Source of the DNA: Linum tenue
Lineage: Eukaryota > Streptophyta > Magnoliopsida > Malpighiales > Linaceae
Reading direction: 5' to 3'
Length of the DNA: 64,000 bases
Assembly: GCA_946122785.1 (NCBI GenBank)
Contig: CAMGYJ010000004.1
Coordinates: forward strand, 11,988,150 to 12,052,149
Part shown: positions 21,539-35,900 of the stretch, piece by piece
Position numbering within the stretch: the stretch's first letter is position 1
Layout of the letters: each line of letters opens with the position of its first letter
Made by a program: the position numbers and the translations under genes
Notes under the pieces: generated by a model
What the model saw: the letters and a program-made list of their open reading frames with translations, nothing else
What the model was told of the DNA's origin: nothing
Databases searched by the model: none

Positions 21539-24187
21539 ATGGAGGGAGAGACCTCGAGGTCGAGCAAAATCGCAGAGGACGTCATACAAACCCTAAAAAC
21601 CAGAGGCTGGTGTATCGGCGACCTCGATCAAGTAAATGCCATTGTCCTGGTCCAATCAGCTTTATCCGACGATGGCAAAGCTTCCACAATTGCCGATTCC
21701 GTCGAGTCTCAACTCCTCGATATGGACCTTAGATCCATAGGCGGCAAGTCATTGCCGGACGCCATTTCGTTTCGCAAAGCTTCTCATCTTCAAGGACGCA
21801 AAGTGCTTCAGATATCTTCCATGAGAGACGTAGCCGTCAGTACCATAGACGCATTTTCAAGCTCCGGCCACCGGCGCCTGCTCAAGCTCGTTCTCACCGA
21901 TGGTCACAGCGAGATACCCGCGGTTGAGTACTCCCACTTGCCGTCTGTTGGGAATGATATCGCTCCCGGCGCCAAGGTATCGATTTGCTAGCCGCTTGTT
22001 TGTTTTGTTTTCTTGAGGTCAGAATGATCGAATTCTGTTGTAAATTCTTGCCGGTTTTCGAATGGTAGGTTCGTGTGGAGAACAAAGCTACGATTCATAG
22101 TGGAATATTGTGCTTGAACCCTAAAGTGATGACTGTGATTGGAGGCGTTGTTCAATCGCTTTATGATGAATGGCATATGAACCAGAAGTACTCCGTGTTC
22201 TCGCGTTCTTCACTGCGTCCGACTGAGGACGGCGGTGTTGCTGGCCCTCCTGCTTTTGCTAAGTTGCAAGCTGGAGCCTCCTCCATTCGTCCTTCTTCTC
22301 AGAGAAGCAGAGTTTCTGGTAATCGCTCAGATTTTAGTGTTCAAATTGGTGTGATTGCATGTCTCGTTAGAATGGCTGAAGTTACTTTTGTTTGTAGATT
22401 ACTTTCAGGCTATTTCAAAAAGCAGCATGCCTGTAGCTGAAGGATTTGTGACGAAACCTGAAGTTGGGTTAGAGAATGTTATAAAACAAGCAGAAAATGT
22501 AGTTGACAAAGTGAAAACACTGGAGGCCAAGGAAAATGCACAGTGGAGGCCTCTTCCATATGCAATGGGACCAAGGGAAGGTCAGAACGTTTGTTTGCTT
22601 TTGTTCTACATTAACAAACCCTTTTTTTCCTGGAGTGTGAATATGGCTCTCTTTTCATCGAATGGGAAGCTTATACAGTTATACGTAACTTCAGAACTTT
22701 GCTAGATTAGAGAACCATTTTACGTTAGTAAGCAAGATTAGAATAATCCTACTTAGGATACATTTGTACACCGGAGATGTTTTCATCATTGATTGGAAGT
22801 TTGAGATGAGTCTGTAGCCATGGAGGAAGCATCACTATTTGGGTTTCCTCTTCAAAAAGAGAAAAAAGAAGAGTAAATTAATGTGTGGTATCTGTCTGTT
22901 TTGGTTTCGTTTTGAAGGGTTATTCACGAGCACTCTACAGGTCAGGTTAAACTATTAAGATAATAATTACACAGAGGGGTGTCCTTGTGGGAAGATGCTT
23001 ATGGAATTAGCTGTTTCCGGGAATCAATCACTAACGAATACTACATGCTAATTTTGAAGGTTACTCTGCTTCTACCTCCTAGTCCACATTCCCTTCTGCT
23101 TCTGAGGAAGTTCAAAACATTGCAGATAGTACCAGCACTAGCAATCTGAAACCAGCACCACTTGCAGCAAGTAATGAACCAAAGGCAACCACCTCATACA
23201 TTCGGCCAAAAGAAGGTGCAGTTTTTTCTCTTACTTTTCGTTCCAATCTTTTTTGTATGATTTCCACTTGTTACGAAGTCAATACTGCCAGAAAATGGTG
23301 GGATCTACATTTATGGACATGTTATATTTCGACGTGGAGGATAAGGAAGTGCCACTCTTATACTAATGGTCAATGCTCAATGGATTAGTATCTCAATCTC
23401 TATGGGTTGTTTGAATGATGGTTTGTCGAAATGTGTAGATTCTGATCCCAAATTTGAGTGGTATTTTGGAAAAGTATTGGTAGGTCGTGCTTATGAACCA
23501 TGTTCCAACCAGAAGAATGTGTAGTTATTGCATCAAAGGTTTAGGATAAGGTGAAACATGGTTGCAGAATTTCACTCTACAACTAGAATTCTAGTGAACT
23601 TAAGATTCTGTTTGCAAATACCAACACCAATGTATGTGCGATTTTCAGTGACTGAATCAGCACCTGTGCAAAACCAAGCTGCTGCTCAGAAGCTCCTCCA
23701 GAAGATGGCACCTCCTAGACAATTCGACCGGCGCTCCAGAGGCCGTGGACAATACAGAGGAAGGGGGAGAGATGACGAGGAAGAATCTCAGACTTGGACG
23801 CTAGAGGAGTGGCAAAATAGAAACAGTGGAGCTAAGCCACACACCAGAAACGAGTTCCCAGATACCAGCAATGACGAGGATCTTGCATGGCAGCTCCAAA
23901 ACCAACTCGACATGGAAGATTCTCATGTTCGTATTATCCGCATCATCTGTACTTCATATTCACCATTGTCTTTGTGAATCCTTGATCTCATATTCTCATT
24001 CATGTCTGTGTTCGTCCAGGTGCAAAGAGGACCACAAGACGCGGTAGCAACCGACATTAGGATGTCCATGTTCAACTTTAAGAGGGATGGTGACGGCGGT
24101 CATGGCATGGACCGGCGGGGTGGTAGAGGAAGAGGAAGGAGAGGCAGGGGCAGTGGAAGGGGAAGAGGGAGAGGAAGACATGGTTGA
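21539..24187 (+). CDS. TDRD3/RMI1-N (DUF1767) domain protein with RGG tail
   Basis: I infer six exons: 21539-21976, 22069-22318, 22398-22580, 23126-23215, 23649-23926 and 24020-24187. They join in phase to 469 codons (468 residues). The N-terminal half matches the DUF1767/OB-fold module of RMI1 and TDRD3: an N-terminal helical region (MEGETSRSSKIAEDVIQTL) followed by the OB-fold stretch PGAK-VRVENKATIHSGILCL-NPKVMTVIGGVVQSLYDEW. The middle is low-complexity. The C-terminus has RGRGQYRGRGR near residue 350 and a long RG/RGG tract (residues about 445-466) typical of RNA-binding proteins. No Tudor domain is seen. In animals this family works with topoisomerase 3B and RecQ-type complexes; the plant role is inferred only. 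The exon-5 donor (GTTCGT) is weak and exon 4 uses the third possible acceptor, because earlier ones give stops. Confidence 0.8.
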
Positions 24188-24739
24188 ATGTGATGATCAT
24201 ACCTTTCTATACCCCCTCACCTGTGAAATGACTGTTGCACTTTGGCTACACGCAGCATTCCTCTAACCAGGCGAAAAATGATCAAGGAGATGAAGTTCTT
24301 AAACGTCTTGAATGTTGCTTTACTTTTCACCATAGCCATAGCTTCTCACTGTCTGATCTTAAGTTACTTAACTTGTTCAGGTCGAAAGATCGCTGTACAT
24401 AACCGACTAGTTTTCAGAACCCTCTTTATCATGTACGCCAATACTAACTGGTTCGTCAATCGTCACTCCCACTCATGTCTTGTTAAACTTCTTTTATATA
24501 TATATTCTTCGGACTGATATAGTGGTTAGGCTCACGAATTCGGCTACTGTCACGTATATCGTTGGATCAGACATCTTGTAATGCACAACCATAAATGTGG
24601 ATCTAATGCTGGGATGCACGATCCAATGGTGTAATGACAATTGTTTTTATGTCATTTCCACAAGATTACGCTGATTGAGTAGATTACGATAACCATAAAA
24701 ATTAAGAAAACGTATTTGATTTTTCAGAAGAAAATTGAT
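24188..24739. other. 3' flank of the TDRD3-like gene
   Basis: AT-rich, probably 3' untranslated sequence at first. No separate gene is supported. Confidence 0.4.
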
Positions 24740-24753
24740 AAAAACGTGAGGTT
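24740..24753. repeat. Left target-site duplication of the LINE
   Basis: AAAAACGTGAGGTT, repeated exactly at 25200-25213. Confidence 0.85.
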
Positions 24754-25199
24754 TTTTTTTTTTTTCCAAGAAATGTCAAGAGAAAACCTATACAATCTAC
24801 CCCGACCCTGCCCAACCCAATACATCAGAGAAGCCAACCCACAAAATCAAAGGCGCAAAACTCTAAAGGGGAGAGTAACAGTGCTTTCTGCGCCACTCTA
24901 TGGGCAGCACTGTTAGCAGTCCGAGGAACTGCCCTAAACTCTAAAGAAAAAGAGACGGAAGAAAGGAGAAGGGAGCAATCCCGAAGCACCGGACCTCCAA
25001 TGGAGTCAGAGAGAGCACCTTGACGAAGCTGCCGAATCACCACCTCTGAATCTCCTTCTAAGATGACCCGAGGCAGTACTTTGGAGACTACAAGAGTGAT
25101 GGCGTCCCTAGCTGCTAGGAGCTCCGCAAGATAGGGATCAGCAATACCGGGAAGGAGAGACCCTAAAGCCAGAGCCACATGCCCATCTGAACTGCGCAC
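24754..25199 (-). mobile_element. 5'-truncated LINE insertion carrying an RNase H domain fragment
   Basis: The minus strand encodes the tail of a plant non-LTR retrotransposon polyprotein over 25199-24825: an RNase H-like (RVT_3) domain with AELLAARDAI, VILEGDSEVVIRQLRQG and FRAVPRTANSAAHRVAQKAL. The frame is open right to the 5' break and ends in a stop, followed by a run of T on the plus strand (a poly-A tail in element sense) at about 24752-24767. It is flanked by a 14-bp direct repeat, AAAAACGTGAGGTT, at 24740-24753 and 25200-25213. This combination is the signature of target-primed reverse transcription with 5' truncation. Confidence 0.88.
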
Positions 25200-25213
25200 A
25201 AAAACGTGAGGTT
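25200..25213. repeat. Right target-site duplication of the LINE
   Basis: AAAAACGTGAGGTT, identical to 24740-24753. Confidence 0.85.
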
Positions 25214-25467
25214 ATGGCTTCTAAAAGTTGGTATTATTAATGGTAAGTGCTCGCGAAGTTGGTCACTTAGTCCAGTGTCCTATTGTTGACTGAATCAGAC
25301 CAAGCGACGGGAAAGCCAAAGGAAGGACTGCCCGCACTTCTTAACTAACCCCAAAAACTAACCGCCATCGCCATTGCCATCGCCATCTCCATCTCGCAGA
25401 TACTTCTGCTCTCTCCCAAGAACGGAAGTGATTCTGTTGGTCGCCGGTCAAATTCCTATCGCGAAGA

Positions 25468-27290
<1,823 letters not shown>

Positions 27291-27904
27291 GCCAAACAGT
27301 AAGCAGTTTTTGAGATATCTCGCTTCAGATTCAAAAATCTTCAGCAATTTGCGGCGGGATCATGTTGTAGCCGAATTCTTGGGAGTCCAATCTCACCATC
27401 AGCAAAATCTGTTGTGTTGTAGAAGTGCTTTGTACCTGTTAACATTTTGATGTGGGTTGCTTGCTTGAACCTTTGTCAACACGATGGAGGATTGTTGTAG
27501 GAATAATTTCCCTCTCTAGTGCTTTGCGGCTTCATTGATAAGCAAGATTTATCGTTGGTCGATGCAGAGAGGCAATCTAGGATGCGCATAACGTAGGCAT
27601 TATTGCAGTGACAAGGAGCAGTTGAATTTGAAAGGAAAAAAACAATATTTCATAGGGTTACTATATTAGAGTCCTGAAACTAACTAGTTAGTTGCGCGGA
27701 TTCAAAGAAGGAAAGGTAGCTATTCTTCTTCCTAATTAGCGTTGTATGTATTAATTAGCTTGCCTTGTACACCAAGGTTTTCCCCTTGTAATTAACAAGA
27801 AGGATGCTAAGCCGTGTCCTTACATATAAATTGCAGTATGGGTTCCTTCTACTCTGGTTTTCCCATGTCACTCTGTTTCATGCACGATCCCCATATACAA
27901 AACA
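27291..27904. other. Intergenic region between PGR-like and F-box genes
   Basis: Contains the PGR-like 3' flank and the F-box gene promoter. No other gene seen. Confidence 0.45.
27824..27831 (+). promoter_or_regulatory. Possible TATA box of the F-box gene
   Basis: ATATAAAT about 75 bp upstream of the start codon. The spacing is short but possible. Confidence 0.35.
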
Positions 27905-29836
27905 ATGGCGAGCTGTATATGTTTTGGGAGTAAACAAAATGACAGAGATGATGAGAGAGACAAGATCTCTCAACTTTCAGACGATATCATTCACCACATC
28001 CTTCGCTCCACGAACTCGACAAAGACGGCGGCCAGAACCAGCCTGCTGTCCAGACGATGGCGCGATCTCTGGCGCTGCTACCCTGTCTTGGAGTTCCACG
28101 GCGGTGGCGATTCTTGTTCGGTAGGAAAAGAGAGAGCCAGCAGCTTCTTCTCACCAAGAAGATGGCGCAATTCTTCTTCTTCTCCTTCTCCTGCAGCAGA
28201 AGAAGCAGCGTCGTTCTGCCGATTCGTAGCCGCTGCTTCGAGGAGGCTTCCTCTACTTGTTCCGCTTCCACTGGTGGAATTCAGGATCTCAATCGTCTCT
28301 GAATCTTGCCACGATTACTTGGACCAGTTACTGCTGTCCATCTGCCGCTGCCTATCATCATCATCATCTACATCTCCATTATCCCCTGGCCCGCTGGTTG
28401 ACTTCACCATTGAAGCAGGCATCGAAAGTTATTACCAGTTTCCGCGAGGGATGGCGTTTCCCGAGCACACACGAGTTGTAAATCTCGTGGGTTGCGATCT
28501 CACAGACAGCATCAGTAACGTGTCATCTCTCGGAATGCTTCGGGTTGTCCATCTCAACCACGTCGCGCTGAGCGAGCAGCTACTCCGCAGCTTCCTGACG
28601 AGCGCTCCTCTCCTCGAGTCATTGCGGTTGGAAGACGTTTGCTGCATATCAAGGCTGGCAATCGCCTCCACCGCCAAGAGCCTGAAGACCATCCAGATCC
28701 GCGGCCTCTCCGATCTCCAAGAAATCCGCCTCGCTACAGCCGCCCCTGTCCTGGAGACTCTGGAGATCGACACCGTGTGCGGATTAGTCGGGCTGGCCGT
28801 GGAGCATTCCTTTTCGGCTCCCAATCTCAGGGTGCTGAAGATCCTCGGCGTGTTCCTCGCGTTCACGATGCTGGATCTCCATGAATTCGTCTCTCGCTGC
28901 TCCCCCTCGCTGGACACGCTCTGCCTCGACGTGACCAGGCGCGGCAGGGTGAGGCTGTCCGCGCCCAAGCTGAGGACACTGACGCTGGAAGATGCTTTCG
29001 GCAGCGAGGTACGGCGGGAGCTTAAGCTCGAGTTCGAGATCGACGCTACTGATTTGGTTACCCTCAACTTCACCACTTCCCCTGCTGGCTTCCCATTGAG
29101 CAACCTCAACTTGGTCAACGTGGCATCAACCTGCCGATGCTTCATTCAAGTGCCGGAGGCGACCACGAGGCAGTGGCTCATTGAGTTGAGGCAGTTCCTC
29201 TTCCGCTTCAGCAGTAGCAGCACTCAGCCCCGAGTAGACTTGCACTTCCACTATCTCGATGTCTCAAGAGACCAGGCGCCTTTTATCCAAGCTGCTGCTG
29301 CTGCTGCTGCTGATGACTACTCCCCGCCACCTCCGAGTATACATCTACTGCGCTTCGCGGCAACGGTGCGGGACATTGGCGACATGAAGAAGAACGTTGC
29401 AGCTTTCGTGGATGGTGTGTTCTGGATGTGCCGTCCGCAGTTCATATTGGTCAAGAGCACCCAAAACAAGTCTGGCTACAAGCTCTTTTGTGAGGTACAT
29501 ACATATGATCTCTCATTTGTGGTATAATTTTGGATCGGAATATGTATGTATGTATGTACCAAAGCGACGAGTACTAATTATAAACAACAATGTTTGCTTC
29601 TGCAACAACAGCACATGTGCAGGGTATTGGTGAACCGAAACCACCGAATTCCTGACTGTTGTGGTGGCGACGCTGCTGCTTCTTCTACTGGTAAGTGCTG
29701 GAGGTGTGATTTGAAACATGTGACCATACAGATTGATAACGGCGGCAGTGCTCCTCATTCGATGGAGATTTCTGAAGACGCGATACAATCCCTTGCAATC
29801 CCAGATGAAGTGTGTTTCATGCTTACGTGGTGTTAA
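27905..29836 (+). CDS. F-box/LRR-repeat protein
   Basis: Two exons, 27905-29494 and 29612-29836, join in phase to 605 codons (604 residues). The F-box lies at about residues 21-62 (ISQLSDDIIHHILRST, then SLLSRRWRDLWRCYP). It would bind SKP1 in an SCF ubiquitin ligase. Degenerate leucine-rich repeats follow (LESLRLEDV, LKTIQIRGL, LETLEIDTV, LRVLKILGV, LRTLTLEDA) and act as the substrate-recognition region. The C-terminal part (FWMCRPQFILV, then the short second exon) fits the end of the plant F-box/LRR class. A poly-Ala tract (residues about 462-470) comes from a GCT repeat at 29290-29312. The gene is GC-rich, which explains long shadow frames. The substrate is unknown; this family is large and fast-evolving in plants. 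Confidence 0.88.
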
Positions 29837-29939
29837 CTTTTGTGCCTAAGCAAAAAGGCTTGTTGATTAGTTTCACACATTTTGTTTGTTTGTTTGTTTC
29901 TTTATTATGTTATGTGTTGCTCTTTTACTACTAATATTA

Positions 29940-29971
29940 CTAGTAAGGAAGCCCGCGCTACGCGACGGGGA
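29940..29971 (-). mobile_element. Helitron-type 3' terminus (minus orientation)
   Basis: Read on the minus strand, a GC-rich hairpin CCCCGTCGCGTAGCGCGGG (stem with one bulge) is followed by a short AT-rich spacer and CTAG at 29943-29940, then T. A hairpin about 10 bases before CTRR, inserted before T, is the Helitron 3' signature. It sits about 105 bp after the F-box stop codon. Confidence 0.6.
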
Positions 29972-32900
29972 AAGACGAATGGAAAATGGTCTTTGAGATG
30001 TTCAAGTCTGACTTAGTTTTGATCCCACGATGAAACTAAATAGCCTACAAAAGACACCATGGGGCCTTCAAAGAACAATAACATAAGTAGGGTACAAAAA
30101 AGATGATGTGTGCATTGGTCTTTCCCCATCTCTTTAAGAAAGTGAAAATGATATGCAAGTATCCAACTAATTGAACAAAATTCAGAAAATAGAGGGGATA
30201 GAATCCAAACCCACCAGATGGATTGTGTGTTCACTTCACAAAATTCAGAATGGGCAATCTGTGAAACACCTGGATGTAAAACCACTGCGATTATGATGTT
30301 ATTAGACAAAAAAATGAACCATCGAGGGTAATACGGAATCATTAGCTTGGTCTCGAGCTCGTAAAGGCTACACATAAAATATGTCAATGTTGATATACTA
30401 AGGTTCAAAAATGTTGTTTCCAATTCCAATACAGATGTCAGTAACTACGACACTTAACTAAATATCTCTTGAGCTTTTCTTAACCTTTAACCCGTTGGAT
30501 GGTATCGAGCTATGACCAAATGTCGATTCTGCTACTTAAAAGAAAGAGGTATCAGGACGACAATCTATTTAGGAAAGCTGGTGTAAATAAATTGAGTTAA
30601 GAAATTAGAATTGTTTCTGCAAGTGCATAAAAGAGAAAGAACGGGGCTGAAAATACTCTTTTCCTTTTCTTTTTCTGGTCTGCATCCTTGGGTGCTGCTG
30701 TTTGCTGTGGGAGAGACCCGTTTCGTTTCTGTTCCGCATCTTTGGATGCTGCTGTTTGCTGAGTCTTTGTTATTGGTTTTATTTAGCTTCTGCAGCTGGT
30801 GGGAGTGCAGAGAGAGGAAACAAAGATTGAAACAAAGCAATAAATTTAAACTTAGCAATAAGAAACAAAGATTTGCCAAAGCAAGAAATTAAAACACACT
30901 AATGGTTGAGAGTGCAGAGAGAGGAAAAACAAAGATTGAATAACAACTGAGTAAAGAAAGTAGACAAAGCAAGAAAATCCAAATCCAAATTTCCCAAAAA
31001 GAAAAAAAACACTTGGTTTCTAAGTGTTGAAGCAAGAGGGAAATAAATCCAAACCAAAGGTCCAAACCCAAAACAAATTTCCTAACCAGCAATTACCAAT
31101 AACTCAAACATAGAGAAATAAACAACTGTAAGCTACAGAGCTGAGTGGTTTAAGCTAATGAAACTCACCTGCCTCGAACATCGCAAGTCCCTCCTATGCA
31201 GGCTTGTTGGGACACCGAAATTGTGCTAAAATTGCAGGACCTGGACGTTTGGGTGAGTGGCGCCCTTTCAGAAGATTATTTGCAAGGAAATTTGTCTCAC
31301 TTGGCTGGTAAATGATCCCTACAAATGGCTTCCTCTCAACCTAACATTACTAATCTTCGGAGACCATTTTCTATTCTCTTTGTTCCCTGGGTCTTACATT
31401 GTTCTATTGGTGTTTTCACGTCCAAATTGCAATTCTTATAAACAACTATATTTGCATAGTTTTGTAAATTTCATCCTAAATAAGCAATGCACTTTGTCAT
31501 TATTAAAGCAAAATCACAACCCTACTTTGGTTAATTAAGCCATAATGCAATAAAAGTAAGAGCAGAAACAACTATCTGTAAGTTAACAAATTCTGGTATG
31601 AATACAAGCTTACTTTGTTTAATCCTAGTATGTCTTCTTTTTCTAGAACGGTTAATTGTATTCGAGATTGCCATATTTATAAAAGCTATTTTCAACATCA
31701 AAGACTGCGTTCAAGTAATTTGCCGAAGCTAGGAAAAACAATTGCTAATCCGAATTCTTAAACTCCAAACTAATTAGTGAATTACCTAAATTCAGACCAG
31801 TCAATAAGCAACATAATGCTATCACACAACACAAAAAACTGAGTCACAAAGCATATAAATAAACATTATAAGTTTGAAGGTCCAAAACTCTTTCAACTCA
31901 GAAGCAATTGATCTAAAACCAGCTCAGATGATACCAACGAATAATGAATATGCCTCACTGTACTTGGAACTATAAACTATATAATAGTTATAAACTAAAA
32001 AAAACTAACTATAACACAGCAGAACCTAGAACCCCTACAGCGAGAACTGGCATTCTGAAGTGAAAATGTGAAAACAGAATACAAAATTCCCATGCAAAGA
32101 ATATCAAATGGCAGATAACTAAAGCAAAATTAGAAAGAATTGGCAATATTTGCATGAATTCAAGCTTGATTACTATCCTAACTAACCTCATATTGTACCC
32201 AGAGGGAAACGTATTTTCAAACAGGAAAGTGTTACTGAGCTAACCAGCACAATTAAGGAATAATTTTAATCTATACAACATCAACCTTCGGTAGCTGATA
32301 TTTACAATGATTAAAGTTAAGCACTGTGGCGCACTAATGCACCGAAAGGTCTTCTCTCCTCTCCTTTGTAGGTAATGTTTAATTACTTTATGTCGCATGG
32401 TCATGCAATTACGTTGTGTGTGCTTCTCCAATAGTTATTTGTGAAAGACTATTCAAAGTGAGGCCACTGCAACATGGCTTCTCATATATTGTGATTGAAT
32501 GATGTGGGTAACTAAAAGAAACTATTATGAGTAAGAAGAGAAGAAACTGAACAAAGAAAATGAAGCTCATCACTTACTTGTTGCTTTCAATCTGACAAAG
32601 TCAAGTTCCCATCGAAACCAGCAGTGTTCTTCCAAGGGCGCAATGTTTAGCTTTCATTGTATTAACAATAGTTACAGATCGTCACCTATTGGTACAAAAA
32701 AAATGAAACACTAAATTGAGAACCCATACCGGCAAACAAAGTAACCAAAAAATCCGTATTAAAAGGAGCAGACAAATTAAGCTAAAATACCCAGCAACTT
32801 GCCTGTCAGCTTACAAAGATGTTATGTTCATATTTAACGGCAAGTATCTTATTCTGAATTGCAAAATAATGTACAGTTAATGTTTTAGCTCTGGATTGCC

Positions 32901-35900
32901 AAATCGAACCTAAGGAACTTGTATTTCCTAGTAACGCACTAAGAAATAGAACACAAAAGTACAGTAAGCCAACAATCCCTCTAAAACTATTTTCTAGTTG
33001 CAGATAAAGTAATTGAAACTGCTTAGCAGCTGACGATATAGAGAGAAGAGAAATACAACATAAAATGAGAGTACACGAAAAGCAGGAACATAATATACAC
33101 CATTGTTTACCTGATAGTTCTTGATCTCACTAAGCTCGAAGTGACAACCTAAGAATCAGGCCAAACACCAAAATCAGGCATTGGAGAGCACATACAAAGC
33201 TTTCCAGTTGACAGCAGTTATAAGGTATAACATATCAGGAAATTACAGTTTACAAAAAACAGCAAGTAAGAAGCAACAGGTAAATCATTCAACTGAAGGA
33301 GACGATCCGACCTGTCAACGATAATGATTGCAATTTCTAGCCAGGTAAAGGATCCTTCCCTGGACACTTTCATGGATGCATATCAGATATCTACCTCGTC
33401 AACATCATTCTGGGGCGAATGAAATACTGTAAAAAAAATACCATACAGAGCTCACATATGAGAAATTCAATAACCTGTGTATCCACCCTAACCTCTACAA
33501 TGGATATAACTTCGGAAGGGTGGTCATTAATATGCCCATTTATTCGAAATACCCATCGAATTCATTCAGAACACCAATCGAATCTACTTACAAATCCAAA
33601 CAAACTGAACCTTTCGTGTCTCAATAAGATGAACACTCCAGTGTTAGCTTGTTCACTCATAACTCATAAGGCATACGAAAATAACGAAATTATGGGTAGG
33701 CTATCACACAAAAGGCTCAGGGAACATCCACAACACTTCACAACAGGAACTTGAACTCATATCATATAATCCACCTAATTGACAACAGGCAGGATCTCTA
33801 AGAATTTGGTATGTTCATGGCACATGTTGGCTATCTTACAAAGGTTGCCTGCCTGGAGTCACATGACATTTGTTGCACGTCTAAGATGAAGTTGTAGAGC
33901 CTAACTGGGGTCTTGTTGCAGAGTTGCAGTCCCAGTAAGTTCTTTGTCAGCTATCCTTTGAAGAATTATCTCTCTCGATTCATGACTAAACAATGAAGGT
34001 TAGATACCTTCCACCTGAGGTAGTAAGACCTTTCGATGCAATAGGTAGAATCATATCTCCCACTGCACTCCCTAATAAAATGCTCAACAAATGGAAGTCA
34101 TACATAATAAACAAAACAAAGCAAGGTTATTGAAGAAAACACATACGAACTAAATTAAGAAGGAATTGCCAACTTTATGGCCTTTATATTTTGGGACTCG
34201 TTAAAGTAAAAGCAGGGAAGAACCATATGAAAATTAGGAAGTTTGCAATTCCAGGCATGTTCGATTCTTAATAGACGCATTTTGGGAATGAGATATACTC
34301 TGATTGTACTCGAGGAACTGCAAAATAGAGTAGGATTTCTTGAAGAAGCAAATAGGATTCAAGTGATTTAACAAATGGATGGAAAGACCAACTAAAACAA
34401 AAACAGAAAGATCAGAGTAGAGAAAGGAAGAAAGATAACAATTTGGACTGTTGAAAAAAAAATACAAAAATTTAGAATAAGGAAATCCTAAATCAAGCCA
34501 GGTTCAGTGCATGTATACTTTGTCCGAAAACTGATGGCAATCAAAGAATGATAAGCATTTTAAGCTTGGTTGCACCTCCAAACGTCCACCGTAAAAAATA
34601 ATGCCGCAAAATATTCTGAAATACAAATCTATCCTTCTCAGTGATACAGGTAAACATTATTGATCATCAGCCTATTTCAAACTCGCGCGTTTGCAAGTAG
34701 GAAAATTGAGTAAAAAAGGGTATATAGTTACAACAAATGGCAAACAGAGATGGCAACAACGGGATCATGAAAGCAAGAATTAACTAACAAAGAAACAGCA
34801 AGGTCGAACCAATTATCCCCGATCCAAAGTGCCTAAACAATTATCAAGGATGAAAGGAGCACAGCAAAGATGATCGTAATTCTAAGGGGCTAGGGAAATG
34901 GAAGAGGCAAACGTAAGAGCATTGAGAAAGCATTTGTATCATACAACATATTTCAGGGAGAAGGTAGTAAAACATGTATTTTGTTTTAAAAATGCGACAC
35001 AACCGCAGTTCGGAGCTCTATGGTTTTGTATGTTTGTTTTAATAAACAAAGCGATAAAGCATATATACCACAAGTCCCAGACTACGAAACAAAAGATGAT
35101 AACGATAATTAGTGCCATATGGAGAATAAAAGATATCAAGATGAGAGGACGATTAAAGGAAAGAGTCGGGATTGATTAGATAGGAACTTACTGAGGGAGG
35201 TTATGGATTGGTAGAGCTGAAATCCGAAAGAGCCAGTATTGGTCGAGTTTATGATGGCAAATGAAGGATCATTACAGCAGGTTGCAACCATATCATATCT
35301 GAACAAATAGTAAAACGCAGTTCTATAGTCAACCACAACCAAACGGGTCATGGACTTACAATATAAACCATGCATAAAATAGAAATGACCTTATTCACAT
35401 TTAAAAAAGGATGCAAGATTACAACAGCAGTGAAATTCAATGTGCAATATTGTAGTGATTGGATTGTAGGACACAACAATAAGCAGGGTAGAGAGGCAAC
35501 AGAAATGGCGATTAACGAAATGGTGGATATGGAGAAAACCATGAATTTGGCACGTCTAAGGGTTGTGGGGTTTGTGTATCTACTGCAATTTCTCTAAGAA
35601 CCGCACAAAAACTTGAAGGTTCGGCAAATGGTAAGTCCAGATAGTTCACGTTAAAAAATGAGGACATTAAATAGTAAACAAACCACCACTTGAGATGCCC
35701 TGATGTCATGTCGATGAGATTAATGTGCAACCTCATTTGCTCTGAATCACAGGTCAGGCTTCTCTATTGCAAAGCTTCCTTGGTTGTTTCTACCCTGTCA
35801 AGTCCAGAACCACATAAAGAGGAGTAAAGAAAAGCAAAGAAACTAATCCAAGAAACTCAGCAAAGAAACTAATTCAGAACCACATATTCTTCTTACTACC

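Noticed and set aside
28432..29145. 237-codon minus-strand frame over the F-box gene
   Set aside because: Antisense shadow of the F-box/LRR coding exon.
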